DNA of 64,000 nucleotides from Anthoceros angustus (lineage: Eukaryota; Streptophyta; Anthocerotopsida; Anthocerotales; Anthocerotaceae), in NCBI GenBank assembly GCA_010909165.1, contig MU008160.1, positions 992,001 to 1,056,000 on the forward strand, written 5' to 3'. The position numbers were made by a program, and so were the translations under genes. The notes beneath the pieces were generated by a model. The model was not told the DNA's origin. It made no database searches and saw only the letters and a list, made by a program, of their open reading frames with translations. Below, one piece after another: positions 34,701 to 45,899 of this stretch (positions are counted from its first letter, which is position 1; every line of letters begins with the position of its first letter).

Positions 34701-35150
34701 CCGGGCGGCTAGCTCAGTATAAAGAACCTCGGCATCACGGCCAGGATACAGCTTTAAGATCATCCTATGAGGAAGTGTGCTCTTCGGCTGCTGACCAGTT
34801 TGGCAAAATCCGTGCCCTGCTCGTGGAACGCAGCGTCCCAGCTACCTTGAACGCAGGGTTCCTCAATCCGTGGTGAGTGCAGCCTTCCCCTTTCCATTTG
34901 GGTGCCATGGAAGACGAGTATGCCCTAACCTACCTACTCACGCTCACCGTTGTTGCGTTTCAGTCGGGACGGTTTGGCAGTGGCCGTGGGGCTCGAGCTA
35001 TTTGCTGTCAGCGACGACAAGTTCATGCAGATGTTCGTGGCTCCCGGAGCTGTTGACCAATTGGGGAAGGAGAGAGAATCTCTACAGAAGCGATGCACCA
35101 TCCTGAGCAACTGCCTACAAGAATTCCGCACCCTCTCCACTGCCCTGTGA
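31789..35150 (+). CDS. DRP5B: Dynamin-related protein DRP5B/ARC5-like, plastid division GTPase, 9 exons
   Basis: ARC5/DRP5B forms a ring on the outer chloroplast envelope, and also acts at peroxisomes, to drive division. Inferred exons: 31789-32112, 32205-32396, 32517-32723, 32847-33112, 33203-33365, 33496 (or 33502)-33729, 33812-34252, 34346-34872, 34964-35150. All have GT-AG borders with matching phases, giving about 845 codons and no internal stop; Arabidopsis ARC5 is somewhat shorter (777 aa). GTPase motifs: G1 GGQSDGKST, the T-R-R-P switch (GTRRPLMLQ), G3 DTPGF, and SKFDNRLK in the G4 region. Further landmarks are QQSSVEWCSSLWLD, SAGGYLGENARPFFVALPKD, LRLYGGAAFERVLNEFRCAA, LLAHAGRGGG, RHHLTTATSPYSQ, ITIPDTPSPE and SVPATLNAGFLNP. 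Start: first ATG before VSGIETG. A possible extra small intron near 34004 cannot be ruled out. It reads clean, in contrast with the flanking repeats. Confidence 0.93.
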
Positions 35151-35784
35151 AGTCATTAATTGATGAGTTCGGCAACTTCCCCGCTGCTTGTGGCGCAGCA
35201 TGAACCTATCTACCAATGCGGGTGGAATGAGCGGTTTGCTGACCAGCTAGAGTGGTGGATGAGAAGTGTGGAACAAGACCATCTACTCTGAACAGAACTA
35301 CGCAGCATCAGATAATACGTGCAAACTTGCCGTCATGGGAATCAGGCCGTAAGTTAGCTTACATCATTTGCTGCATCTCGTGTCCTCAGCACCTAACGGA
35401 TAGCATCGACCATCCCAAGACCTACCGTAGCACGTCCCTGGGGTCCCATATTCAAGCGAGAACAGGAAAGCCTGCATACACAAACTCTACTCCTTACCCA
35501 ACTACTCAACACCCAACCAGCAGGGCTCATCACCTCTTGCAACCATCACTTGACACGGAGCCGAATGGGCAGCACTGGAGGTGCATGCCGGCCACGTTTC
35601 AACGTGGGACGACACTTGGCAGACCCAGACACTTGTCCCCCTGCAAACCCTTTCTTCACGCAGAGGCTCGCAGCCATGAGGCGGCATCATCGAATCAGGC
35701 TTGGGCAAGCAGAAGCGTTAGCAGCAAGCGCACAGATCAGGAGACTACCACTCGCCCCAAGAATCGCATACGCAGCAAGGAAAC
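35151..35784. other. Intergenic spacer between DRP5B and a small membrane protein gene
   Basis: No conserved coding content was recognised; open frames here are composition by-products. It should hold the DRP5B 3' end and the promoter of the next plus-strand gene. Confidence 0.5.
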
Positions 35785-36060
35785 ATGCCGGGCGATGGAT
35801 GGAAGACGAACGCGGACACTACCAAAATGAGCCCTGAGGAAGTGGAGAAGTTAGGGCTACAGGGTTCCAAGAGGCCGCCAGGCCAGAACCCCGGCGGCGT
35901 GCTCCACCAGCGGAGCGGCATGTCCCTGCAGAAGGCAGGGGTTTACCCTGTGGCTCTTGCCGGGGTGATTGTTCTGGCCGGCGTGGCTACCTGGGGCTAC
36001 TACCACCGCCATCTCACACCTGAGCAGAAGCTTCCCGGAAGAACCTCCACAAGCGAGTGA
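35785..36060 (+). CDS. Small single-pass membrane protein, PPG-x3-GGVLH family
   Basis: This is an open frame of 91 codons; an in-frame ATG at 35827 would give 77 residues starting MSPEEVEKLGL, which is more like the size of related plant proteins. The motif PPGQNPGGVLHQR is followed by one hydrophobic span (VYPVALAGVIVLAGVATWGY) and a short charged tail (HRHLTPEQKLPGRTSTSE). The layout matches a group of small plant membrane proteins of unknown function with a P-P-G-x-x-P-G-G-x-L-H-x-R motif just before the membrane segment. The organelle is unknown. No signal peptide is present, so a tail-anchored or N-in orientation is likely by inference. The stop at 36058-36060 lies in a clear single exon. 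Confidence 0.6.
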   Translation: MPGDGWKTNADTTKMSPEEVEKLGLQGSKRPPGQNPGGVLHQRSGMSLQKAGVYPVALAGVIVLAGVATWGYYHRHLTPEQKLPGRTSTSE

Positions 36061-36553
36061 CTCCGGTAAATACAATTCTCGCTTTCCTCCTCCTCCTGCC
36101 GCTCTGTCCTAGGGTTTACATGATTTGTTATCGCAGGTTCTGCAAAGGGATGCGTTAAGCAACAAATCTGGCATTGCACACACTTGAGATACCTCTGCAT
36201 CCAGAACTGCTATCGGAAGCAAGAGGCCGGTTCTTGCCGAGATCATTGTACACCCGTCTTGGAGCCCTGTCTGTTACAACAGCCTGTGCCAAATGTAGAC
36301 CGCTGAAACCACAAGGATATGTGGAGACTGTTGACCACAAAATGTATATGAATGAGCATGAATTTTGCATGCACGATATGTAATTTGGTAGCTTATCCCG
36401 TCAGCTACCCCCCCCGTTCCGTTGTGCGTTATGTCGTCCGTTGGCGTGGAAGTGATATAAATTTGGAGCCAATCTCCGAACCTCGGTTTCCGGCTCCTCG
36501 TTGCTCGCAGCAACTTGTATCAGCTGAGTGCGAGATCCGTCTGCTTTGCAGCC

Positions 36554-36843
36554 ATGGGGCGATCAAAGTCTCATCCATATGCAGAAGGTGAGATCAAGGG
36601 GGATCAGTTCACGGTCGTGTACGATGAGCCAACGCCGAAAGCGAGATCGCCGCATCTCGGGCCAGCTCTGCCTCAGCTAGGAGAGGACATCTCCCCCGTC
36701 CCTGAAAGTGCTCCCAAGGTTTGGCCGCATTGAGAGTGCGATGAGCGTCCTGTGTGCCTGTTTGAGCGCATTTGTGCTGATGTGTGTTGTTGCGCCTGAT
36801 TTGGCAGAAGAAATGGTACCATCGCTTTTGCAGCTCTCACTGA
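36554..36843 (+). CDS. Short NOI/RIN4-like protein, two exons
   Basis: Exon 36554-36718 reads MGRSKSHPYAEGEIKGDQFT, VVYDEPTPKARSPHLG, ALPQLGEDISP. GT-AG splicing (CCCAAG/GTTTGG ... TTGGCAG/AAGAAA) to exon 36808-36843 adds KKWYHRFCSSH and a stop, 66 residues in total. The F-T-V-[VI]-[YF] segment recalls the C-terminal half of a NOI motif. The Trp/Cys-bearing end closely resembles that of the RIN4-like gene 1.4 kb away (PKWYHSFCPC). NOI proteins are membrane-tethered through C-terminal Cys acylation and act in immunity and exocyst-linked traffic. The usual P-K-F-G-x-W start of the NOI motif is absent, so the family call is moderate. Confidence 0.55.
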
Positions 36844-38179
36844 GCTCCGACTGCCTTCCGCTTGCAATGTTTTCGAGTTGTGAGGGGGCCACATCCGGAT
36901 GGAGCCAATGTTGCTCCTTGCGACGTTTTTGGTGGATTGTAGAATTTCGGGGTGGATGTGGGACGATCTGGCCTGGAGACTGTTTGTGCTTATCGGTGTT
37001 CAGGAATATGGCTCGCGATCCCCGTGCATCGTACTAGTAGTAGGAACGCCGTTGATAATGCTTTTCATGGATCTGACAAAAAGAAAAAGAAAAAAAATGT
37101 GCTAAACGTTCCTTGACGTGGTCTTAGAGTCTGTAAAGTTACAAGTGAGTCGGCCCCGTCTGCAAGCTTTCCGCTGGAAATGCTTGGGGATGGTGGACAC
37201 GATCTGTCTGTCATACGCGTATATTTCTTACACCTCCAGCACGTTCAGGATGGCGTTTGCTACGAGTTGGCACGTGCCTTTATCAGAAGCTTCCGACTAG
37301 CCTTCTCGTGACATGGGCGGCTGTGGCTTTACCAAAGGGTCAACAACGGCAAAGCATGAAACAGCTGGAACAAGTCATGTGGCTAACTTCAGCGCTTCCA
37401 GGATTGCCGCTGTTGAGAGATGTGATGTACCCCAGGTTGGGTGGCCTTCACATGGTGGGTTCAGTCCTAAAACGGAGGAATCCCAACCTTGGTGGACTGA
37501 AAAAAAACTTCTTGTCCTGACAGCTTATGGCTGTTTGCTGGTAGAGGACGAGAGCTGCAATCCATGGAACAGTTGGAGAAATGTCAGTCGAGTCTCGTAA
37601 CTTCAGGCGGGCACAGTTTGGATATAGAAGCAATACAATAATTCGCTGGATATGAGCTTATAGCCACAGCGACTGCACACAGGCTTATATTCATCATGTC
37701 AGACATTACAATTCTTAGATGCCATCCTACAACCACAGGTGAGCTGTAGGAAGACAACCAAGCTTACAGCTAGAATTGAACTGCAACTTGCACCACAAAT
37801 AGACAAAGCTTGACAGCCTCCGCATCCAACACCGGGCTGGCAAGACAAAATATGACTCACGTATTGAGACTCTGCTTCAAAACATCATGTGCCGGAGGGT
37901 GATGACCTGAAGTAGCAAGTGTTATCAATCTACCTGCATCTAAAATGGAGACTTTGCTCCACACCTGATGAGCACATCACATGCTCTCTGGCGCGTGGAA
38001 GCTTGAAATGAAACCCCCTCATAAAGCAGGTAGTTAGGTGGGCAATGGCCTGCCCTTACTGTTCTTGCTGACTCTTCGGCGGTCACTCATAAATGTGCGC
38101 TGAGCCTGTCCTTCCATGCTTGAAACAGTCCCGATAAGAAGCACCGCCATGTTGTTCCATACAGTACGGGCCACCAAGG
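36844..38179. other. Convergent intergenic region between NOI-like and RIN4-like genes
   Basis: Contains no recognisable gene. It should hold the 3' untranslated regions of the two convergently transcribed neighbours. Confidence 0.5.
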
Positions 38180-39695
38180 CTATTCCTGTGGAGCGACACA
38201 TGGGCAGAAGCTGTGGTACCATTTTGGCTGCAACAGGGCATAGGGCAAGGTTAATTCACTCACTCAAGACCGAAGTGTAAAACTTGCAAGGCTGTGAAAC
38301 TCCACGAGACTTACCTCTGGCTTCTTCTCACGGCCAGGAGTCTTGTACAGATCCTCATCACCACGGCGTGCCGGTGACTCTGCCGGGAAGTTCGGACGTC
38401 CAGGCACCCCACCAGTGATCTTGTCATGGCGGGCACTTTCAAAGATTACAGTGAAACCATCGGCCTTGCCCCAATCACCAAACTTCGGCACACTTCGGTC
38501 CGGCTGGAGCATATCAACAGACGATGCATTAGGAATATGGAAATCTGAGATCAAGATGATGCAAAATCGTGAGACCAAAGACAATGAGCTGCTCCTTACA
38601 GTATCATTTGCCCTTCCTCCTGGTCGTAACCTGCTTGGGGTTGGGGGCGCAAGTACTGGATCCCCTGCAGTCCTTGCAGGAGAACTTGGCGACGGCCTTC
38701 CAAACCGCTGCTGATAAACTGGAGGGTGCACTGGTGACTGATTTCCATGCGAGCTGCCATGCGCGCTACCATGGGCGCTGCCGTGCCCACTATCCCCATT
38801 ACTTCGATCACTTCCAACACCTCCAGATCCTGTTCTTCCAGGTCCAACCCCACCTATAACTCCACCTGAGCCAGGGCGAGGAGGCTGACGAAGATCTGCC
38901 TGGGGTCGACTTGCTATAGGTTCAGATCCAGCTCGTCGGATTGGGTCAGGAACGGGATTACGACCATCATAGGGGTTGTTGCGACCAGGAGCCTCAACAG
39001 GCCGGCGCAAATCACTTTCCTCTACACTGGGCTTCCGATCATGCCGACCCCGCGGTGCTGCAGGCCCTGGGGCAGGGGGATTGCGTATACCAAACGCCTC
39101 AGGGTTCTCAGAAGGGTCATTAGGGTTGAACGCTCTCCCTCTCCCAAAAGCAGCAGGATTCTCAGATGGATCATTAGGGTTGAACTGGCCTCGTCCAAAC
39201 GCCCCAGGGTTCTCAGCGGGATCATTGGGATTCACCGGCTTCCCTCCTTTCCCTGCTCGGGCATGGTCAAACACGGCCGTAAAAGGCATGTGGTCATTGG
39301 CATCCCAGTTGCCAAACTTGGGAACATGAGTAGGACGCTTCTGCAAAGCCAAGCAACAAAAAAAAAATGTCAACACCAATGTACACCCCACAGAAACGGA
39401 TCCTGCCGCAAACATTCACGGCTTCCACTCAACAACGCACACGCCAATGTAGCTAATCAGGCGATCTCACAACCATCAGTAAATTCGACACACTAAACGA
39501 CGCATGGGCCGCGAAACAACCGCGGACCCTAACCACATTCACACCACAGCCCTGTCCAAGGCATCCACAACACAAACATCCAATCCCTCCCGGGCCTACA
39601 GCTCCAAACAGATAAACCTCGACCACATCCGCTTGAAGCAGCCGGTAGTAAACCAAACAGAAGCAACTCAGGCACAAACTCCTTACAGCTGCCAT
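38180..39695 (-). CDS. RIN4-like protein with two NOI domains, four exons
   Basis: RIN4 is a plasma-membrane regulator of plant immunity whose NOI domains are effector-cleavage and protein-binding sites. Exons on the minus strand: 39695-39687 (Met-Ala-Ala), 39340-38600, 38503-38315, 38227-38180; GT-AG borders, all phase 0, 328 residues. The N-terminal NOI reads KRPTHVPKFGNWDANDHMPF, TAVFDHARAGKGGK. The second NOI reads PDRSVPKFGDWGKADGFTVI, FESARHDK, and is followed by YKTPGREKKPE. Between them are three N-P-N-D-P-x-E-N-P-x-A-F-G repeats and a Gly/Ser/His-rich disordered linker (HGSAHGSAHGSSHG). The C-terminus, KWYHSFCPC near the end, offers cysteines for acylation and membrane anchoring as in RIN4. 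The tiny first exon is typical of this family. The frame is intact. The Asn-Pro-Asn-Asp-Pro repeat is an unusual insertion next to the first NOI. Confidence 0.88.
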
Positions 39696-40995
39696 GGCCG
39701 AAACTTCTCAACTCCAACTCCCTCAACCTCTGTTCCTGTTCCTCCTCCTCCGCAGAAGCCAGAGTACAGCACACGCCGCTACACCACTCACACGCTCGAA
39801 CACCGGCTCTCCGGAGCTCTCCTTCCCCAGCTCGATCGGCCTGCCAGTCTCAGCCTTCACATCCCCGTCCAGGAACCCCAACCCGTTGCAGCGCCTGGAT
39901 CCGGCCCTCACCCTGCGATGCTGAACCCCGGAGCCGCGTCCAGATCCAAGATCCTGATCCTTCCCCCCCAATTACACATACGGCTAGCTGCGGCTCGATG
40001 TCTGCGTCTCCGAATTCCAACGCCGGATCCGGCACATTGCACGCAGCGGCAGGCGCGAAGGAGGAAGGATGTGGCGGGAGGGAGGCGGAACACAACCCCA
40101 CACCACCTGACCAAATAGCTTCAGCTTGAGCTTCCGGCGTCGGATCCGGGGAACGCTCAATAGAGAGAGGAGGAGGAAGCAAGCTAGCCGGCCCCGCCCA
40201 GGCTGCGAGCGAGCTAAGATAAAGAGGAAAGCGCCCGCCGCAGCGCCAGCGACTCGACTCATCAGCTCCGCTCGCCTCGACTCGGTTTAGACAGAGCATG
40301 GCCATGTGTGCAGAGAGCGCATGGTCCGCACACGGCTTCATCTTGCCTCCATGTTGACAACGGAACCCCACGCAGTTTACACGCGTTAACCTTGTTGACC
40401 TCGCACACCTCGGTCAACGTGACGTTGTCTACTTTCTTCACAGAGTCCACATTGATGTGTATGTACATACGCTGTCCACCAGTCTTCCCTTCCATCCAAG
40501 GCACGCTAGTAAAGTATTATACGTAGGAAAAATGACCGATATTCTCCGGCCCTGTTTACCATTTTCAACATCTGCTGTTGGGGAGGCACTCCGACAGTTC
40601 GATTCGCTTGCCGGCACTCGCGTCTTTCTATCCCGAACTCTGCTCATAGTATATTCACGAGTGCAAGTTCAACGGGTTTGCAAATGTTGTTCGAATGCAA
40701 GTTCCACCGTACTATGGTGCCATGTGGCATTGTTATAGGGCATGTTAAAAGTGGACTTTTAGAACGTTCAGGCTGGCCTGGTAGGAGCTTTTAGACTTCC
40801 TTTCTTAATGCCAGCATGCTATCCGAAATATATGAAAACAAATATTTTTTGTTCTATTACTATTTTTTAATCCTCGATTAAAAGAACATCATTAGTAGCT
40901 TGCTACATGCCTTCCACAGCATGTCAACAATATGTGCCACATCACCAATGCCCTCACATTCGTAATTCATGCCACGTCAGCAATTCAAGACAAAC
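39696..40995. promoter_or_regulatory. 5' flank of the RIN4-like gene
   Basis: GC- and CT-rich sequence directly upstream of the minus-strand start (39700-40300) is likely 5' UTR and promoter. No TATA box or specific site can be assigned with confidence. The open frames here on both strands show no motif. 40300-40995 is AT-richer and unremarkable. Confidence 0.35.
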
Positions 40996-40998
40996 ATC

Positions 40999-41245
40999 AG
41001 CAACCCAACTAGGTAGGGCACAGGTTGCACCGCTACAATATGGTGGACAAGTCCCTCATTACAAGGACAATTCCAACGCACATCAGCAACCCAACCAAGT
41101 AGGGCACAGGTTGCACCGGTACAATATAGTGCACAAGTCCCTCATTATAAGGACAATTATAACATACGTTTGCGATTTGCGGCACATCAACAATCTATCC
41201 GGGTGGGGCACAGGTTGCACTGTTACAAAATGGTGTAAAAGTCCC
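40999..41245. repeat. Three tandem copies of an ~85-105-bp unit
   Basis: AGGGCACAGGTTGCACCG(C/G)TACAATAT then ACAAGTCCCTCATTACAAGG occurs near 41012 and 41101, with a more divergent third copy near 41200. 41245-41960 is AT-rich with no recognised gene. Confidence 0.8.
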
Positions 41246-42029
41246 TCGTTGTAAGGACATGTGCACATGTTTTTTAATCGCACATGTTTTTTAATTTCTG
41301 ACCCATGTGCTGACATTCACGGGTAGCCTACGCATTTGTGCCACAATCTTCCCTTCTAAAACCTTATACAAAATATGTAAGCTTATAAATTGAAGACACT
41401 AACACAATATCCATGGGACTTAAGATGACTTTATCCCCCTTCAAAGGAGGTACTATGGAGTGAAGGTGAATAATCGAGACTTCAGGTCCCCGAGACAACA
41501 ACTCCTTTTATCATCCGTTGATACCCATTTCGGCACCCCCGTCAGCTCTTCTTAATACAGTCCACCCTCCCTAATTGCTACCTCCATAAATGGGAAACCT
41601 CTCTAATTGGGAGCTAAATCCTTGTTCCCTTGAATGTGCAAAGGGCTAAATGGTAAATCAATTGAGAATTTTTTAGAAATTAGGTTAAGACATTCAATAC
41701 ATTTTTTCATCTCTAATTGAAAATATTATATATAGTAATTCTAGATTATAATGATTAAATTATGCTAAATCTAAAGTTCATATTTATATCATTGTTGTGT
41801 TCACATATGTCTAGTATTGTGTTTTTTCTTGGTAAGTGCTTTCTTGTCTATTTGTCTTTTTCTTGTCTAAGTTGTCTAGTCTTAGTTATTTAAGTTGTCT
41901 TCTTGATTATGTAAGTTCCATTCTTCATGCAAGTTGTTTCTTTGTTGTTTATATGTAAGTTGTATTCTTGATGCAAGTTATTTTCTTATTATTCCTTGAT
42001 GCAAATGTGTTGATCTTTTCTTTTCGTAA

Positions 42030-42285
42030 CGTAGGAATCATGCAGCCTCGTAAACATTACTCCTTATCAAAAAAGCAGAAGAAAGAGATTTGTGAGTATC
42101 ATGCTTTCATGAGATTTGCGAGTATCATGCTTTCATGTTTCACAAAAAAAGAGTTATGCGGATGGGCAAGTGAGGGGTTTTCAATACTAGTTTCTACAAG
42201 TGTCCTGTCTCAAACTCTTATCAATAGTGCACATTTTTTGGCCCTTATCATTGCTCAAACAATTAACTTCATGGAAATGAAGAGA
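42030..42285 (+). mobile_element. Pogo/Tigger-like transposase HTH remnant
   Basis: RKHYSLSKKQKKEICEYHAF, KKELCGWASEGFSI and VSTSVLSQTLINS form the N-terminal helix-turn-helix pattern of CENP-B/Tigger DNA transposases. An internal direct duplication (GAGATTTGYGAGTATCATGC) disturbs it. There is no CENPB second HTH or DDE core. The remnant is cut off where a Copia LTR begins. Confidence 0.55.
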
Positions 42286-42445
42286 TGTTGGGAATAAAGC
42301 CAACCTCTAGTTAAAGTAGGGTTGAATGAATCGTTGCGTAGGCTGAGTATATAGACATAACAAACAACCAATTTTGTACTCTTTTTCATTATTAAGCATA
42401 GAAGAGTTTTGTGTGTGCATGCGCTTGTGTGACCTCTGCAAAGCA
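42286..42445 (+). mobile_element. Copia-type 5' LTR (~160 bp)
   Basis: Starts TGTTGGGAATAAAGCC, a common plant Copia LTR start, and ends in CA just before a primer-binding site. The 3' LTR was not found in the window. Confidence 0.65.
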
Positions 42446-42449
42446 AATA

Positions 42450-42461
42450 TGATATCAGAGC
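42450..42461 (+). other. Retrotransposon primer-binding site (initiator tRNA-Met)
   Basis: TGATATCAGAGC differs by one base from the canonical Copia site TGGTATCAGAGC complementary to the 3' end of initiator tRNA-Met. It lies 4 bp after the LTR end. Confidence 0.75.
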
Positions 42462-42496
42462 CTCCGATCGCTCTCTTCATTCATGATACCTTGAGA

Positions 42497-45400
42497 AATG
42501 CCGAAGCAGGGCGGTTCTGGTAGAGGGTCAAATAGAAGAGGCAACAGTGGTCGCCGTGGCATACGACCCCCAACATCATCACAGACTGCTCACCAGAGTG
42601 AATAGTGTCTACATGTTGACACAATACTAGACCTCTACAAACAGGACCACCCCCACCTTCGGCTAAGAGACCTTGCGGACACACACTTAGGTGGAGAGGA
42701 GGTGCAGCGTCAAGCACACCTCTGAGCAGAAAGAAATCGTGAAGTCGATTCTCTGAACAAGGCCGTGCAGCGAAGGACAAAATCCTAACTTGCTCTGTCA
42801 CGGGACCCTCTAGATCATGCCCGCTTGTTGCTCAAAGACCTTCTTACGCGATCGATCCCCTCACCCTACATCCAGTGAGGGTAGTTAGAGCATTTCTAAC
42901 AAAATCTATGCAGCAACCATTAGGGTGGAGAAAACTTTGTCGTGTCTACTTTTAAATAAGGAAGTTCTAAAGAGTCAAGTCGACGATCTGGATTATCTTT
43001 TAGGACAGGCAATCTCTACAAGCTCCAACACAATTCAGCAACAAATCGGTGAAGTCGCCGACTTCCCCTACACGCGGTGAAGGGGCACAAGACGTCTCAG
43101 GGTGATCTACGCATCGCCGGCAAGCTGAAGATGTGTGGGTGACCAGCACATGTCGACCTGACCTCCACCAACTGCGAGCTTCACCACGTCCCTTCAACAT
43201 CCAGGACCTGCATCGTTTCACCTGAAATGGATGCCCAAGACAATTAGTCTTTGCTCTAGGTCAAAAAATATTGACATATAAGGTGATAGTCATACTTACC
43301 TCTTCTGCAATTGTTGCACCCCCACCTTGGCTAAGAGACCTTGCGGACACACACTTAGGTGGAGAGGAGGTGCGTAAGCACACCTCCGAGCGAGAAAGAA
43401 ATCGTGAAGTCGATTCTGAACAAGGCGCAAGCAGGACAAAATCCTAACTTGCTCTGCGGGACCCTCTAGATCATGCCCGCTTGTTGCTCAAAGACCTTCT
43501 TCGAACGATGCGATCCCCTCACCCTACATCCAGTGAGGGTAGTTAGAGCATTTCTAACAAAATCTATGCGAACCATTAGGGTGGAGAAAACTTTGTCGTG
43601 TCTACTTTTAAATAAGGAAGTTCTAAAGAGTCAAGTCGACGATCTGGATTATCTTTTAGGACAGGCAATCTCTACAAGCTCCAACACAATTCGAAGAACA
43701 AAATCGGTGAAGTCGCCGACTTCCCTACACGCCAGTGAAGGGGCACAAGGCGTCTCGGTGATCTACGCATCGCCGGCAAGGCGAAGATGTGTGGTGACCA
43801 AAGACATGTCGACTGACCTCCACCATGCGAGCTTCACCACGTCCTTCAACATCCGGGACTGCATCGTTTCACCGAAATGGATGCCCAAGACAATTAGTCT
43901 TTGCTCTAGGTCAAAAAATATTGACATATAAGGTGATAGTCATACTTACCTCTTCCGCAATTGTTGCACCCCCACCTTGGCTAAGAGACCTTGCGGACAC
44001 ACACTTAGGTGGAGAGGAGGTGCGTAAGCACACCTCCGAGCGAGAAAGAAATCGTGAAGTCGATTCTGAACAAGGCGCAAGCAGGACAAAATCCTAACTT
44101 GCTCTGCGGGACCCTCTAGATCATGCCCGCTTGTTGCTCAAAGACCTTCTTCGAACGATGCGATCCCCTCACCCTACATCCAGTGAGGGTAGTTAGAGCA
44201 TTTCTAACAAAATCTATGCGAACCATTAGGGTGGAGAAAACTTTGTCGTGTCTACTTTTAAATAAGGAAGTTCTAAAGAGTCAAGTCGACGATCTGGATT
44301 ATCTTTTAGGACAGGCAATCTCTACAAGCTCCAACACAATTCGAAGAACAAAATCGGTGAAGTCGCCGACTTCCCTACACGCCAGTGAAGGGGCACAAGG
44401 CGTCTCGGTGATCTACGCATCGCCGGCAAGGCGAAGATGTGTGGTGACCAAAGACATGTCGACTGACCTCCACCAGCGAGCTTCACCACGTCCCTTCAAC
44501 ATCCAGGACCTGCATCGTTTCACCTGAAATGGATGCCCAAGACAATTAGTCTTTGCTCTAGGTCAAAAAATATTGACATATAAGGTGATAGTCATACTTA
44601 CCTCTTCTGCAATTGTTGCACCGCCCCACACCCCACTCCCTACATGAGCCAGGTTAGTGTTATCCACATTGATAGGAAGCAATAGGACGTGTTAGTGGCC
44701 ATCTTCCTCTGGTCTTACCCACGAGTAGTGGCCCCTACGCATGTCCAAAGGTTCTGTCAATAACCTCTACAAGGACACCCCCACCTTGGCTAAGAGACCT
44801 TGCGGACACACACTTAGGTGGAGAGGAGGTGCAGCGTCAAGCACACCTCTGAGCAGAAAGAAATCGTGAAGTCGATTCTCTGAACAAGGCCAGGTGCGCA
44901 AGCAGAGGACAAAATCCTAACTTGCTCTATGCAGGACCCTCTAGATCATGCCCGCTTGTTGCTCAAAGACCTTCTTCGCAACGATGCGATCCCCCTCACC
45001 CTACATCCAGAGCTGAGGGTAGTTAGAGCATTTCTAACAAAATCTATGCAGCAACCATTAGGGTGGAGAAAACTTTGTCGTGTCTACTTTTAAATAAGGA
45101 AGTTCTAAAGAGTCAAGTCGACGATCTGGATTATCTTTTAGGACAGGCAATCTCTACAAGCTCCAACACAAAAGAACAAAATCGGTGAAGTCGACTTCCC
45201 TACACGATGAAGGGGCACAAGGCGTCTCGGTGATCTACGCATCGGCAAGGCGAAGATGTGTGGGTGAGCACATGTCGACTGACCTCCACCAACTGCGAGC
45301 TTCACCACGTCCCTTCAACATCCAGGACCTGCATCGTTTCACCTGAAATGGATGCCCAAGACAATTAGTCTTTGCTCTAGGTCAAAAAATATTGACATAT

Positions 45401-45890
45401 AAGGTGATAGTCATACTTACCTCTTCTGCAATTGTTGCACCGCCTACACCCCCACTACATGAGCCAGGTTAGTGTTATCCACATTGATAGGAAGCAATAG
45501 GACGTGTTAGTGGCCATCTTCCTCTGGTCTTACCCACGAGTAGTGGCCCCTACGCATGTCCAAAGGTTCTGTCAATAACCTCATACAACAACTCCAAGGT
45601 CTTACCCTTAATCCTCGTCCCATGGCTACTAATCCTCCACCCGCTCAAACAAATGCTAGCCTTGTTTTTACATCTAAGCTGAAAGAGAAAGACCGCTTTA
45701 ATGGGACTAAGTACCAGGTCTGGAGGGTGTGCATGAAGTCGACCTTAGTCGCTCGGGGAATATTAGCCCAACTCAATTGCAGTGGCACTTTTAATTGGAG
45801 GTCTGGATGAGGTTCTAGTACATGATGTCGAGTATCTCATCAGTTGAACGGAGATATGGGATCTGCTTACCTCCATATATGGAGTAAGGA
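42497..45890 (+). mobile_element. Copia leader/gag region, truncated, with internal repeats
   Basis: A Gly/Arg-rich start (PKQGGSGRGSNRRGNSGRRG, from an ATG at about 42497) leads into a charged ORF (LRDLADTHLGGEEVQ, DPLDHARLLLKDLL) that is carried in four tandem copies. After them, at 45556-45810, a gag-like segment reads TSKLKEKDRFNGTKYQVWRV, CMKSTLVARGI; the F-x-G-x-x-Y-x-x-W pattern is the gag start of Copia elements. No protease, integrase or reverse transcriptase follows. Near 45900 the sequence switches to an unrelated GC-rich repeat. The element is therefore a 5' piece only. Confidence 0.65.
42648..45445. repeat. Four tandem ~650-bp copies inside the Copia element
   Basis: Copies start at about 42648, 43316, 43967 and 44776 with CACCCCCACCTT(C/G)GGCTAA and end with CATACTTACCTCTTCYGCAA(TTGTTGCACC). 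About 155 bp after the third copy (TGAGCCAGGTTAGTGTTATC ... GGTTCTGTCAATAACCTC) recurs after the fourth. Copies 2 and 3 are nearly identical to each other. They differ from 1 and 4 by small indels at the same points, mostly around CAG, CTG and CG. Confidence 0.92.
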
Positions 45891-45899
45891 ACATTCTTA

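Noticed and set aside
39504..40300. 204-codon plus-strand ORF and minus-strand ORFs upstream of RIN4
   Set aside because: CT-rich 5' UTR/promoter composition, no motifs, overlaps the RIN4 first exon and intron.
43473..44527. Duplicate 130-150-codon ORFs starting MPACCSKTFF in the Copia repeats
   Set aside because: They are a different frame from the gag-like reading and exist only because indels in copies 2 and 3 removed stops.
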